A stretch of 64,000 nucleotides of DNA. Origin: Bog-473 sp963821755. Lineage in GTDB: Bacteria > Actinomycetota > Acidimicrobiia > Acidimicrobiales > RAAP-2. The translations under genes were made by a program, and so were the position numbers. Where the stretch lies: positions 372,001 through 436,000 of the forward strand of contig CAWGEX010000003.1 of NCBI GenBank assembly GCA_963821755.1. Direction: 5' to 3'. Every line of letters begins with the position of its first letter. Within the stretch, counting starts at the first letter, position 1. The notes beneath the pieces were generated by a model that saw nothing but the letters and a program-made list of their open reading frames with translations, ran no database searches and was not told the DNA's origin. Shown here in pieces: positions 34,697 through 44,020 of the stretch.

Positions 34697-37492
34697 CTAC
34701 TTGTGGGCCGGAGTCACGGGGAGAACGTTGAGACGATAGGGCCGACCACCCGGCACGTTGATGGATTGATACGTAGTGCCGGCGGTGGTCTGAATGGATC
34801 TGAGCACCTTCGCATTGCCAACCGCGCTGACTGTGACCGTGGCGCCAACGGTGGGTACCGGCACCGAGATGTTCCCGGCCGTTCCTTTGGGCGCGCTCAC
34901 CTGCAGGGAGAATGCGCCCGACGTCGGCGATTGGGCCCAACGTACGGCGATCGTGCCCAATGGTGTCGGCACATTGCCTTCAGCCCACGTGAGCGAGCCG
35001 GGGTGCGGTTGGACCAGCCACGCTCGATAGCCGGGACTGGACGGTTGGACTCCGAGGACGTATTGGGAGAGGTCGGCCGTGGCCCCACTGGCCCAACCGT
35101 GGGCCAGGCTGGTGTACGACCCGAAGCCCGGCGCGCCGGTGGGCCCGACCAGTTCCCAATCGGCTCCCGTGAAGTCGGGCCCAGGCGAGTCCATGTATCC
35201 CCAGAGTTCCTGGAGCAGGCTCAGGGCCGAGGCGGTGTCGCCCTGAGCGAACTCGGCCCGTACCTCCTCGTTGGTCACAAAGGGGCTGACTGCCGCCATG
35301 TAGCCGGTCGCGGCCGTGAACGGGAGCGGACCGTACGGCGTACGAGGAAGAGCCAGTTGCAGTCCTTTCAGAATCGACGTGCCCTGACCCCTGTCGACCA
35401 CCCCGTCGGTCACGGCCAGCGCATTGGCGTCCTGGGCGACCGTGTCCGGCATGAGGTTGGACGTGGCGTAGAGCTTCGTCTGCGGGTTCAGCAGGAATTG
35501 ATTGATGGCCGAACGAACGGTGGCGGCTTCGTTCCGGTAACTGGTCGCTTGGGCGTGGAGCCCCAGATCACTCGCCATCGTGGCGGCACTCGTGAGTGCC
35601 CCGTAGTAGATGTCGTTGTATGCGGTGACCTCGCCGGACTTCGGTCCGTCGTAGTAGTCCCAGTCCATCCCGTTGTCGTTGTTGGTGGCGAGAAGGCCGC
35701 GGCTGTCCACCATCGACCGGTTATAGGCCAGTTCCCGGGTGACCATCGGCCACTCTGTGCGCACAAAGGCGAGATCGCCGGTGTAGAGGTAGTAGGTGGC
35801 GAGGTTGGCCACGTCGTCCATCGAGTACGAGGCCGAGTAGGTGGAACCGCTCTCGGGGAAGGTGCCGAGAGGAGAGTCCGGGGGAGCCTGGGCTCCCGCC
35901 TCGCCGTTGGCGCTCTGATAGCTGTCCAACAGTTTCAGTGAGTCCTTCACATAGTCGTCAGCTGCCGTGGTGTAGAAGACATTTGGTCCCTCGACCCCGA
36001 GGTCGCCGCTCCAGACGACCCGGTCCCGTTTCGCTCCGTCCATGATGACCGGCAGGAGGTCGCCCGACCGGACGGAGGGACCGATGAAGTCGCTCAGCGC
36101 GGTCGCTCGAGCCAGCCGGTTCGAGAAGAGCGTCGTGTGGTGCGGCCCCACGACGTCGAGATCCCGGAACTGTGCCACCTGACCTGGAATCTCGAAGAAC
36201 CCGCATGAACCGGAGTCGAAGGTGGAGGCACCAGGGGGCAAGGAGGTCGTCGTGAAGGTCGCCACTTGATGCCCGTCGAGTGACGTGGTGACGTGCGTCC
36301 CGTTGACCACGGTGCCGATGTGATGCCAGCTTCCAGCCACCACCGGCGAGTGCAGGTGCACGTCGGCGATCATCCGCAGACCGGTTGAGCTGAGGGAAAA
36401 CTCTCGAAGGGAGTTGGGTGGTCCGGTGGTATCCGCGTCGTCATCGAGGAAGAAGAGGTACCCCGAGAGAGCTGATCTGGCTCGCACCATCCACCCGGCC
36501 TCGCCGGAGACCACTTTGGCCTCGAACGAAACGGCGGCGTTGGTCCAGCCGGCACCGTGGCGCACGATGGCACCGAGCCCCCCATCGTTGACCAGTCCCC
36601 CACGCACGACGCGCCAGGCACCGGGCAATGTCTGAGCCGGGAGCTCGTCCAACTGGGTCGTGTACGCGCCGTCGTACCAGATCCGATTGAGGCCTGGGGA
36701 GCTTGAATCAAACCAACCTCGATAGTTATTCGGCGTGGCCCGCACCGCGGCGAAGCGGATACCGATTGCCCTGAGCGTCACGGATCCCACCGAAGTCAGC
36801 CCGATCTCCTGATAGCGCTCACCGCCCTGAATGAGACCTTCCGTCACCGTCCCGGGACCGCTCACCGTAAGCCGGTCGACCCGTGACGTATTTCCGGCGG
36901 ATGAGTTGCTTGGCGCGTTGTCGCCGGCCGGACCGATGTACTGCCGCCCCTCGGTATAGGACGACGACAGAATCGGTGTTCCAGTCTGGGATTGCACATC
37001 GAAGTACGGGACCCCGCTGACGTCCCGGCCGTAGTCGACGACGATCGACGGTTGAGGTTCTCCCGGATTCATGGTGAGCGTGATCGGGTGGCCAAGAGAG
37101 GGATTCGACACTGTCCGTGCCTCGGTCACGTCGCCCGACGTGCTGACGATGCCGGTCGGACGGACGTCATCGGCCGACGGAGCCAGCACGAATTGCCGCC
37201 AGTCGGGATGGGCCGGCCACTCAAGGGGTCGGGTCGCCCCGCCCGCGGCCGCGGCCGCGGATCCAATTCCAATCGACATGGCCAGGGCGCAGATCATCGT
37301 GAGGGGGATGCGCCAGCCTGGTCGCCATTGCTTGAGCCGCCTCGAGGGAATTCGGGGAATCCTCGTCTCGGTGAGACGAGGGTTTCGACGTCTCCTTGTA
37401 CCGCCGGTCGCAATGGGAATCCAGCGATCGTTATGGCGATCGGGGTAAAGCGCAAACGCCCGGCTGACGTGGCGCTCTCTGTGTGACGTCAC
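34697..37492 (-). CDS. Secreted alpha-L-rhamnosidase-like glycosidase with inserted lectin-like domain
   Basis: A large exported protein, about 931 residues from this GTG. An Arg-rich stretch of about 60 residues precedes a hydrophobic signal segment (MICALAMSIGIGSAAAAA). The catalytic (alpha/alpha)6 domain resembles GH78: DGAKRDRVVWSGD has the layout of the acidic loop, and ATNNDNGMDWDYYD follows. Between the N-terminal beta-domains and the barrel a region of about 180 residues (around SFEAKVVSGEAGWMVRA) looks like a concanavalin-type domain. The start is uncertain, because no methionine lies closer to the signal. Substrate specificity is an inference. Confidence 0.65.
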   Translation of the reverse strand: MTSHRERHVSRAFALYPDRHNDRWIPIATGGTRRRRNPRLTETRIPRIPSRRLKQWRPGWRIPLTMICALAMSIGIGSAAAAAGGATRPLEWPAHPDWRQFVLAPSADDVRPTGIVSTSGDVTEARTVSNPSLGHPITLTMNPGEPQPSIVVDYGRDVSGVPYFDVQSQTGTPILSSSYTEGRQYIGPAGDNAPSNSSAGNTSRVDRLTVSGPGTVTEGLIQGGERYQEIGLTSVGSVTLRAIGIRFAAVRATPNNYRGWFDSSSPGLNRIWYDGAYTTQLDELPAQTLPGAWRVVRGGLVNDGGLGAIVRHGAGWTNAAVSFEAKVVSGEAGWMVRARSALSGYLFFLDDDADTTGPPNSLREFSLSSTGLRMIADVHLHSPVVAGSWHHIGTVVNGTHVTTSLDGHQVATFTTTSLPPGASTFDSGSCGFFEIPGQVAQFRDLDVVGPHHTTLFSNRLARATALSDFIGPSVRSGDLLPVIMDGAKRDRVVWSGDLGVEGPNVFYTTAADDYVKDSLKLLDSYQSANGEAGAQAPPDSPLGTFPESGSTYSASYSMDDVANLATYYLYTGDLAFVRTEWPMVTRELAYNRSMVDSRGLLATNNDNGMDWDYYDGPKSGEVTAYNDIYYGALTSAATMASDLGLHAQATSYRNEAATVRSAINQFLLNPQTKLYATSNLMPDTVAQDANALAVTDGVVDRGQGTSILKGLQLALPRTPYGPLPFTAATGYMAAVSPFVTNEEVRAEFAQGDTASALSLLQELWGYMDSPGPDFTGADWELVGPTGAPGFGSYTSLAHGWASGATADLSQYVLGVQPSSPGYRAWLVQPHPGSLTWAEGNVPTPLGTIAVRWAQSPTSGAFSLQVSAPKGTAGNISVPVPTVGATVTVSAVGNAKVLRSIQTTAGTTYQSINVPGGRPYRLNVLPVTPAHK

Positions 37493-37597
37493 CCCTCCCC
37501 CACGGGTCACCCCTGGGTCCATGGTTCGATGGGTCGGATGTACTCCAGAGGTTCTCCGGTACGGTAGGGCTGGCATGCCGTACCAGGGATTCCGATC

Positions 37598-38107
37598 ATG
37601 AGCGATGCGCCGACGGTCGTCGATGTCGTGGTCGAAATTCCCACCGGGAGCCGCAACAAGTACGAATACGACCACGAGAGCCACGTCATCCGGTTGGATC
37701 GCCGTCTCTTCACCGCGACGGCGTACCCGGCCGACTACGGCTTTGTGCCCGACACGCTCTCCAAGGACGGCGACCCGCTCGACGCGTTGGTGCTGGTGGC
37801 CGACCCGACATTTCCCGGCTGCGTCGTTCGAGCCCGGATTTTAGGTGTCTTCTTCATGCGGGACGAAGCCGGGCTCGACGCCAAGGTCCTGACGGTGTTG
37901 GAGCACGATCCGCAATGGGACCAAGCTCACGACATCGGTGACCTCCCGGTCCACCTGCTCAATGAGATCGAGCATTTTTTCAGTATCTACAAGGACTTGG
38001 AGCCAGAAAAGTCCACCGAGGTGATGGGGTTTGAAGGGCGCGCCGCCGCTATAAAAGAGTTGGAAGCGTGCCGGGAAGCCTTCCGTGCGCACGCCGGGAA
38101 GAATTGA
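37598..38107 (+). CDS. ppa: Inorganic pyrophosphatase
   Basis: Family I soluble pyrophosphatase, hydrolysing the pyrophosphate released by biosynthetic reactions. The 169-residue protein has EIPTGSRNKYEYD, the YPADYGFVPDTL strand, and the metal-binding signature DGDPLDALVL with Asp residues near 56-61. Length matches bacterial hexameric enzymes. It is divergent from the rhamnosidase-like gene and is followed 10 bases later by a SnoaL-like gene. Confidence 0.95.
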   Translation: MSDAPTVVDVVVEIPTGSRNKYEYDHESHVIRLDRRLFTATAYPADYGFVPDTLSKDGDPLDALVLVADPTFPGCVVRARILGVFFMRDEAGLDAKVLTVLEHDPQWDQAHDIGDLPVHLLNEIEHFFSIYKDLEPEKSTEVMGFEGRAAAIKELEACREAFRAHAGKN

Positions 38108-38117
38108 AAGGACGGCC

Positions 38118-38600
38118 ATGTCGTTTCCACGCGAGGAAGTACAAGCAACGGTTGACCGATACCACGCACTGCGAGACCGGATCGATGCCGGCCAGGAGGC
38201 CGATGCCTTCGGTGCCCTGGCCGACTTCTACACGGAGGACGCTGTGTACATCGACGGCGCCTGGGGACGCCTGGAAGGGCGTGAGGTCATCGCCAAGTGG
38301 CTGGTCGCCTCCATGGTGGGCATGGAGGACTGGAAATTCCCGGTCGAGTTCACCGCCATCGAGGGAAACGACGTCGTGGTGAAATGGACGCAGATCATGC
38401 CCCGCCTGCGCCCCGACGGGACGCCCTACCGGCAATCCGGCTACTCACGGCTCATCTATGCCGGCGGTGGCAAATTCTCCTACGAGGAGGATGCCTACAA
38501 CATGGTCCACGTCCTGGAGGACATCGAGGCCAGCGGGTGGCAGCCCACGGAGCCGATGAACTTCCCGCCGGCGCATCCCGAGCGGAATTTCGACATTTAG
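38118..38600 (+). CDS. SnoaL-like (NTF2 fold) protein
   Basis: A 160-residue protein with the cone-shaped NTF2-like fold: an N-terminal helix pair, then FYTEDAVYIDGAWG, VIAKWLV, and paired beta-strands up to KFSYEEDAYNM. Members are isomerases, cyclases or binding proteins; the substrate is not evident. GAAAGGA precedes the ATG. It follows ppa closely and may share its transcript. Confidence 0.7.
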   Translation: MSFPREEVQATVDRYHALRDRIDAGQEADAFGALADFYTEDAVYIDGAWGRLEGREVIAKWLVASMVGMEDWKFPVEFTAIEGNDVVVKWTQIMPRLRPDGTPYRQSGYSRLIYAGGGKFSYEEDAYNMVHVLEDIEASGWQPTEPMNFPPAHPERNFDI

Positions 38601-38740
38601 CCACTCGCGAGCAAGAATTCCAGGTCGGGGGAAGCCACCGCCCGGGGTCGTGACACTCGGCACCAAGAGATCGTCCGTCATATGATGATCCGACCTCGCC
38701 GTTACCGCCGTTTTCGCTCACCGAATCAGGAGGATTCCCC

Positions 38741-39295
38741 ATGGCCGTCGACACCTTCTTCGCCTACGCCGGCGTGTACGGAAAAGTTGTAGACGCCTTG
38801 GCGGACTACGACGCCGTGCACACGATGCACACCGAGATCGGCCTCATTGACGCTTATGACGCCGCTGTCATCGAACGCAAGCCGGACGGAAAGGTCAAGA
38901 TCATCAAGAAGCACGAGACACCGACACGCGTGGGTGGGGTGCTCGGTGGCGGGGTCGGCCTGGCCACGGGACTGGTCATCGTCCTCTTCCCCGCTGCCGC
39001 CATCGGCGGTGGCCTCCTCCTCGCCACGGGCGGTGGTGGTGCCGTGCTCGGTGCACTGGCCGGTCACGCCGCCGCGGGCATGAGCCGGGGCGACCTCAAG
39101 GAGCTCGGGGAGGGTCTCGACAAGGGCCAGGCCGGCCTCGTCGTCATCGCCGTCGCTGATGTGGAAGCCAAGGTGGAGGCGGCCATGAAGCGGGCTGACA
39201 AGATCCACGCCAAGCAACTCAAAGCCGACCAGAAGGCCATCGAGGCGGACGCCAAGGCGGACGCCAAAGCCGAAGCCAAAGGACAGAGCTCCTAG
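38741..39295 (+). CDS. DUF1269-like membrane protein
   Basis: A 184-residue protein with a central glycine-rich hydrophobic hairpin (GGVLGGGVGLATGLVIVLF and the following GGGLLLATGGGG), flanked by a soluble N-terminal domain and a Lys/Ala-rich coiled C-terminus (KADAKAEAK). This is the layout of the DUF1269 family, whose function is unknown. AGGAGG precedes the ATG by seven bases. Confidence 0.65.
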   Translation: MAVDTFFAYAGVYGKVVDALADYDAVHTMHTEIGLIDAYDAAVIERKPDGKVKIIKKHETPTRVGGVLGGGVGLATGLVIVLFPAAAIGGGLLLATGGGGAVLGALAGHAAAGMSRGDLKELGEGLDKGQAGLVVIAVADVEAKVEAAMKRADKIHAKQLKADQKAIEADAKADAKAEAKGQSS

Positions 39296-39303
39296 GACTC
39301 CCC

Positions 39304-39344
39304 GGCCGCCACCCGGCTCCCCTTCGTGAAGCGGCGGCCTTCTT
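39304..39344 (+). terminator. Bidirectional intrinsic terminator
   Basis: GGCCGCC at 39304-39310 and GGCGGCC at 39333-39339 form a 7-bp GC stem, followed on the plus strand by TTCTT. It lies between the converging DUF1269-like and htrA genes. Confidence 0.55.
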
Positions 39345-40935
39345 ACGGCACGATTTGGGCGCCGCCGCCGGCACTGCCGCCGTTGCCGGGCAACCCTCCC
39401 CCGCCAAAGGGACTCGCCGAACCGCTTTGCTGCGTCGCCTGCTGCTGGGCTTGGGCCTGCGTGCCCAGGGTGACCGACACTGTGTGCTTTTGGTTACCGA
39501 CGTAGTACGTAAGCGGCACGACCTGCCCGGGCTTGTCCTTTTGGATGATGCCCTGCAGCGTCTCGGACGAATCGATGGCAGTGCCACCGACATCGACGAT
39601 CACATCGCCCTGCTTGAGGCCGGCCTGGTCGGCCGGTGAGCCCGCGATGACGTTGAGGATGACGGCGCCCGATGTTGGTGTGAGGCCGTATTGCTGGCGC
39701 AAGGCCGGGGTCAGCGTCGTGATGTCAACGCCCAGGTACCCACCGGTGTTGGCGGCCGGGCCACCCTTCTCCAGTTCGGGGATGAGCGACTCGACTTGGG
39801 AGATGGGAATGGCGAAGCCGATGTTCTGGGCTCCGGTCCCGTCGCTCGAGGTGCCGGCCACGGCCGTGTTCATGCCGATGACCTGGTCGGCCGTATCGAT
39901 GAGGGGGCCGCCAGAGTTCCCGGGGTTAATGGCGGCATCGGTCTGGATCAGGTTCTGCAGGTTCTCCGAAGTGGTACCGGTGCCACCGGCGGTGACCGAT
40001 CGACCGAGGGCCGAGACGATGCCCTGGGTCACAGTCGGCGTGCCGGCCGCCAGGCCCAGCGCATTGCCGATGGCCACGACCGCATCGCCGACTTGCGTCT
40101 TGGCCGAACTGCCAAAGGTGACAGTCTTCAGGTTGGACACGTTGTTGATCTTGAGCAGCGCGACGTCCTTGGCGGCGTCGTAGCCGACCAGCGTGGCGGG
40201 AAGGGCCTTGGTCTGGCCGTATTCGGTCACGGTGATACTCCCGCCCGCGGTGCCGTTGAAGAGCTCGATGACGTGGTTGTTCGTGATCACTTCACCGTTC
40301 GAGGTGATGATCATCCCCGTACCTTCGTCCTCGTTGCCGCCCGCCTTGACGTCGATGGAGACCACGGCCGGGATCACGTCCTTCACCAGTTGGGGGATGG
40401 TCACGTTGCCGCTGAGGACCGCTGCTCCGGGGGCGGAGTTGCTCTCGTGGATGGTGACGCTTTCCCCGCTGTTGTTGTTGTGGTCGACCAAGGCGGTGAC
40501 GCCGGAGCCCACCAATGCACCGACGACCGCCGCGATGACGGCCACGGCCACCCAACGACGCCCTCTCCTCTCTTTGGGCTCGGTCGTGGCGATCGGCGCC
40601 GATGGCGGTGGCGGGAACGCAGCGCTGGTGGGTGAGCCGAACGGGGGCGTCGCATCGCTGCTCGGGCCGGCCGGAGCCATGACGGGAAACGGCCACCCGG
40701 GCTGGGCCGGTGGAGGCGGCAGCGGAGGTGCTGGCGCTGCCGCCACGTCCTCGGCCGAGGCCCCGGCGGTGGCTGAGGGCTCCACTGTCTCGTCGACCGG
40801 TCCCGTCGCTGCAGACTCCACCGTCGGGTCGCCAGACGTTTCAATGGGGGCTGCTGCGACTTCTCGGGGCGCATCAGCGGCGTCATCTGGCTCAGGAGCA
40901 GATGTCGCGCCGGGTGGTTCTACGTGATCAGTCAT
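39343..40935 (-). CDS. htrA: HtrA/DegP-type serine protease with PDZ domain
   Basis: A 530-residue membrane-anchored envelope protease. A Pro/Ala-rich cytoplasmic region of about 120 residues precedes one membrane helix (VAVAVIAAVVGALVGSGVTALV). The trypsin-like domain has the triad in NNHVIE, KDVALLKI and GNSGGPL. A single PDZ domain (YLGVDI to about residue 490) and a Gly-rich tail follow. It resembles actinobacterial HtrA/PepD proteins that handle misfolded envelope proteins. GGAGG precedes the ATG. Confidence 0.9.
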   Translation of the reverse strand: MTDHVEPPGATSAPEPDDAADAPREVAAAPIETSGDPTVESAATGPVDETVEPSATAGASAEDVAAAPAPPLPPPPAQPGWPFPVMAPAGPSSDATPPFGSPTSAAFPPPPSAPIATTEPKERRGRRWVAVAVIAAVVGALVGSGVTALVDHNNNSGESVTIHESNSAPGAAVLSGNVTIPQLVKDVIPAVVSIDVKAGGNEDEGTGMIITSNGEVITNNHVIELFNGTAGGSITVTEYGQTKALPATLVGYDAAKDVALLKINNVSNLKTVTFGSSAKTQVGDAVVAIGNALGLAAGTPTVTQGIVSALGRSVTAGGTGTTSENLQNLIQTDAAINPGNSGGPLIDTADQVIGMNTAVAGTSSDGTGAQNIGFAIPISQVESLIPELEKGGPAANTGGYLGVDITTLTPALRQQYGLTPTSGAVILNVIAGSPADQAGLKQGDVIVDVGGTAIDSSETLQGIIQKDKPGQVVPLTYYVGNQKHTVSVTLGTQAQAQQQATQQSGSASPFGGGGLPGNGGSAGGGAQIVP

Positions 40936-41105
40936 CAAAGTCCTCCCGAACGAGCACGAGTCGCCACGCCGGCACCCTCGGCGGCAATCTTCGGCCGTCG
41001 TCCTAGACGCCTTGCCATGATACGGGATGCTGGAACCGAGGAGGCACCGCCCGAAATCCGATTCTGCGCTTGGAAGGGCCTCAGGCGCGGTAGCGTGTCC
41101 GCCGC

Positions 41106-42419
41106 ATGTCACGCCGGATTGATATCGAGTTGACGAGCAAGAGCAGCGATGGGTCATGGACGTGGCGTGCCGCCGGAGCGAAGCAGCCCAAGGGTGTGCT
41201 CGATGGATCACTGGTCCCCGACAGCAGCGCCGTCGGTGCGGTGTTTCGGGCCGACGTCGAGGTCGGGCTGGAGGGGATCGAAGTCCTCTCGTTGGCCTCG
41301 GTCAAGCCGGCCCGCTCGCCCGAGAAGGTCGAAGGTCGCATTGAAGTGGTGGGGACGCCCAAGCGGGCTCCCGACGTCTCGGTCATGTTGGCCCCCGGTT
41401 CGGCCAAGCGGAGCCGGCGACGCGACGAAGAGGATGGCGATGATCGCCGGGACCGCAAGGGAAAGGGAAGCAGCCGTCGCAGCGAGGGTCCCAGCGCCGA
41501 ACGTCCCGGGGGCAGCGGCGGTCCGTCCCGCGGTAGCGGTGGCGCTGGCGCTGGCGCTGGCGGTGGAGGTGGCTCCAGCGGGCCACGTCGACCCGGGAGC
41601 CGTCGATCCGCTGAAGGCGGCGAAGGTCGTGGCGGCCGGGGCGAGCGTCCGGTCACCCCGACATCGACGGTGCACCGCAACGCCATGTTGGCCGCGCTGC
41701 GACCGGAGCAGATCCCGGTGGCTGAGCAGTTGCTCCGGGGTGGTCTTCCCGCCGTGCGTCAAGCGATCGCCGCCCAGAACACGGCGGCCAAGGCCTCCGG
41801 CAAGCCGGCCGCGTCCTCCGACGCCCTGATGGCCATGGCCGAAGAGCTGCTCCCGGTGGTGAAACTGGCCGACTGGAAGGACCGCGCCTCGGTGGCGCAG
41901 ACCTCGGGCAAGGAGTACCGGTTGCGCGAACTGCGCGCCGTGGTGGCTGCCTCGCGCACCGTCATCCTCGATGAAGAGGGTCGGGGCCTGGCCAAGTCCC
42001 TGAAGGAGTCACTCGACGGCCGCGTCACCGCCCTACGGGAGGAATGGCTGGCCCGAATGACCAATGCCATCAAGGAAGGCCGGGTGCAGCAGGCACTCGA
42101 AGCTTCCATCAGGCCGCCCGAGCCCGGGACGCGTGTGCCGGCCGATCTGGCCGTGCAGTTGGCCGCGGCCGCCTCGGAGGCCATGACGGCAGATCTGCCG
42201 CCCGAAGAATGGATGCACCTGCTCGATACCGTGATCCAGTCTCCGGTCCGGCGTACGGTCAAGCCGGTGGGCATCCCCGACGACGAGGTGGCCAAGCAGG
42301 CGGCCCGTCATGCGGCCGGCATGGTGCCGGCACTGGCCAAGCTCTTGGGTCTGCGCATCCCTCCCCCACCACCTCGACCGGTGGCGACCGAACGCCGACT
42401 CAGTCCAGCCGGCGGTTGA
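41106..42419 (+). CDS. Unrecognised protein with beta-rich N-domain, low-complexity linker and helical C-domain
   Basis: I do not recognise this 437-residue protein. Residues 1-90 are a compact beta-rich domain (ELTSKSSDGSWTWRAAG, LEGIEVLSLASV). Residues 100-185 are a highly charged, Gly/Ser-rich linker including GAGAGAGGGGG. Residues 190-430 are helical (LRPEQIPVAEQLLRGG, RLRELRAVVAASRTVIL). The charged linker and basic patches suggest contact with nucleic acid or ribosomes, but this is a guess. It converges with the GNAT gene, with the 3' ends overlapping by 20 bases. Confidence 0.65.
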   Translation: MSRRIDIELTSKSSDGSWTWRAAGAKQPKGVLDGSLVPDSSAVGAVFRADVEVGLEGIEVLSLASVKPARSPEKVEGRIEVVGTPKRAPDVSVMLAPGSAKRSRRRDEEDGDDRRDRKGKGSSRRSEGPSAERPGGSGGPSRGSGGAGAGAGGGGGSSGPRRPGSRRSAEGGEGRGGRGERPVTPTSTVHRNAMLAALRPEQIPVAEQLLRGGLPAVRQAIAAQNTAAKASGKPAASSDALMAMAEELLPVVKLADWKDRASVAQTSGKEYRLRELRAVVAASRTVILDEEGRGLAKSLKESLDGRVTALREEWLARMTNAIKEGRVQQALEASIRPPEPGTRVPADLAVQLAAAASEAMTADLPPEEWMHLLDTVIQSPVRRTVKPVGIPDDEVAKQAARHAAGMVPALAKLLGLRIPPPPPRPVATERRLSPAGG

Positions 42420-42858
42420 GCGTCAGCAGCCGGGCCACGAAGCCGGCTGCCTCGAGCCGTTGTTTCGATGACCGGTCTCCGGGCAGGGCCAGGGCGTCGA
42501 TGTCGCGGCAGCCGTGCTCCCCGCACCAGCCGACCACCGCCTCCATCAGGGCGCTCCCCACGCCGACACCCCGGGCGTCGGATTCCACGAAGCAGCACTC
42601 GATCCGTCCGCTCGTGTCGGTGGCACCCGTACGGGTGAAGGTGGTGGCCGCCGCCAGCCCGACCACCGCGTGGTGGAACTCGCCCACGTAGAGAGCGGCT
42701 TCCGATCCACGGGTCCAGCGCGCCATGAGGTCCTCAGGCGTGCGCGAACCGAGCAGGGCCGCTCCTCCTCGCATGGTGCGGGCGCCCTCCAGGGCAGTGG
42801 CGAGCAGGTGGGCGGCCAAGGCCTGGTCGGCTGGTTCCGCTGGGCGTGCCCGTTCCAC
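42400..42858 (-). CDS. GNAT-family N-acetyltransferase
   Basis: A 152-residue acetyltransferase. The acetyl-CoA binding loop reads ARGVGVGSALMEAV (R-G-x-G-x-G/A form), preceded by the strand IECCFVESDA and followed by the final DIDALALP strand. Substrate unknown. The start is GTG, nine bases after the stop of the upstream gene on the same strand. Confidence 0.78.
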   Translation of the reverse strand: MERARPAEPADQALAAHLLATALEGARTMRGGAALLGSRTPEDLMARWTRGSEAALYVGEFHHAVVGLAAATTFTRTGATDTSGRIECCFVESDARGVGVGSALMEAVVGWCGEHGCRDIDALALPGDRSSKQRLEAAGFVARLLTLNRRLD

Positions 42859-42867
42859 CGGCTCCCC

Positions 42868-43524
42868 CTACGGGGTCGACGCCGTGGGGCCGACCGGAGG
42901 GTCGGCCTCGAGCAGCTGCTGGGTGCGATTGAGGATGGTCCGGCGATTGCGGTGTGACGCCTCGTAACGGTGGACCGCCCGCAGGTGGTCGGGCTCGAGG
43001 CTCTCGAGTCGGCGCACCACCTGCGACGCCGAGAGGGTGTCGTACCCGGCGAAGACCTGCTCGACCACGGCACTGTCGGCAGGGTCCGGAACGGGCTTCG
43101 GTGTCGCCGTGGGGGGCCCGGGGGCGCCGACCCGGTCATCATCGGTGGCCCCGACGGGAGTCGGTCGGTCCGGGGCGTCTTGGCCGAAGAGCTGGCCCAC
43201 CCGGCGGGTCAGGTCCCTCTGACCGAAACGGACCACGAAGGCGCCCACGGTGCGCGCGTTGCTGATCTCCTGATCGACCCGCTTGCGACCTTTGGCGATG
43301 AGACCGGGCAGGTCCTCGGCCACGGTCAGAACTACGCCGACGGGCGCGAAGAGCAAGACGTCGAGTGGTCCCCGACCCGGTTCCGGCTCATCGGGGGCTC
43401 GGGCCTCATCAGGGGCTCCGGTGTCGTGAAGGGTTCCGGTGTCATGAGCAGCTCCCGCGTCATGGTGAGCTCCGACGTCATCGGGAGCCCCCGCGTCGTC
43501 CGGAGTGTGAGTGTCGTCAGACAC
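42868..43524 (-). CDS. Unrecognised protein with degenerate six-residue repeats
   Basis: A 218-residue protein of unknown family. Residues 5-45 are Asp/Gly/Ala-rich degenerate hexapeptide repeats (DDAGAP, DDVGAH, HDAGAA, HDTGTL, HDTGAP), encoded by 18-bp units around 43390-43505. A hydrophobic stretch (LDVLLFAPVGVVLTVAEDLP) and a helical part with FGQRDLTRRVGQLFGQ follow. The GTG start overlaps the DUF4193 stop by eight bases, so translation is probably coupled. Confidence 0.6.
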   Translation of the reverse strand: MSDDTHTPDDAGAPDDVGAHHDAGAAHDTGTLHDTGAPDEARAPDEPEPGRGPLDVLLFAPVGVVLTVAEDLPGLIAKGRKRVDQEISNARTVGAFVVRFGQRDLTRRVGQLFGQDAPDRPTPVGATDDDRVGAPGPPTATPKPVPDPADSAVVEQVFAGYDTLSASQVVRRLESLEPDHLRAVHRYEASHRNRRTILNRTQQLLEADPPVGPTASTP

Positions 43525-44020
43525 AATCCCGGCAGAGCATCTTCTTCTTGTCGGCCAACTGGCTCGGGTGCTTGACCAAGAAGCAGGAACGGCAGACGAA
43601 CTCGTCGGGCTGTTTGGGCAGGACACGCTCGTTGCCCTCGCTCTTGTCCTCCTGGTCGGTTGCTTCCTCGTCTTCGGGCTCATCCTCGACGACGAGGCGC
43701 TCCTTCAAGATGACGTCGAGGCTCGCTTCGACGTCCTCGTCCTCGGGCTCCTCTTCTTCCTCTTCGTCCTCGGCCTCGCCGGACTTCTCCACGACCGCCG
43801 CCGGGGAGGGGGTGAGGATTTCTATGGCGTCGACCACCTCGTCCTCGTCCTCGTCGTCGACGACGACGTCCACGTCGAGGGGGTCGTCCACCTCGATGTC
43901 CTCCAGGGCGTCCTCGTCGAGATCGACCTCCAGGTCATCATCATCGAGGGCCTCGTCGGGGTCGACGGCAGGGGTCTCCTTCTCGAGATCTTTGGGCATG
44001 TCCTTCTTCTTGGTGGCCAT
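43517..44020 (-). CDS. DUF4193 family protein with C-terminal zinc-binding cysteines
   Basis: A 167-residue acidic protein of the actinobacterial DUF4193 family. The conserved C-terminus ERVLPKQPDEFVCRSCFLVKH and MLCRDCV holds two CxxC pairs, probably a zinc ribbon. The N-terminal 110 residues are mostly Asp and Glu, much longer than in typical 100-residue members. ATG 44020 (MATKKKD) is chosen; an ATG five codons upstream is possible. Its function is unknown. Confidence 0.85.
   Translation of the reverse strand: MATKKKDMPKDLEKETPAVDPDEALDDDDLEVDLDEDALEDIEVDDPLDVDVVVDDEDEDEVVDAIEILTPSPAAVVEKSGEAEDEEEEEEPEDEDVEASLDVILKERLVVEDEPEDEEATDQEDKSEGNERVLPKQPDEFVCRSCFLVKHPSQLADKKKMLCRDCV

Noticed and set aside
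33630..34940. 436-codon minus-strand open frame opposite the TMEM175-like gene
   Set aside because: No recognisable domain; the plus strand has a clear channel signature there.
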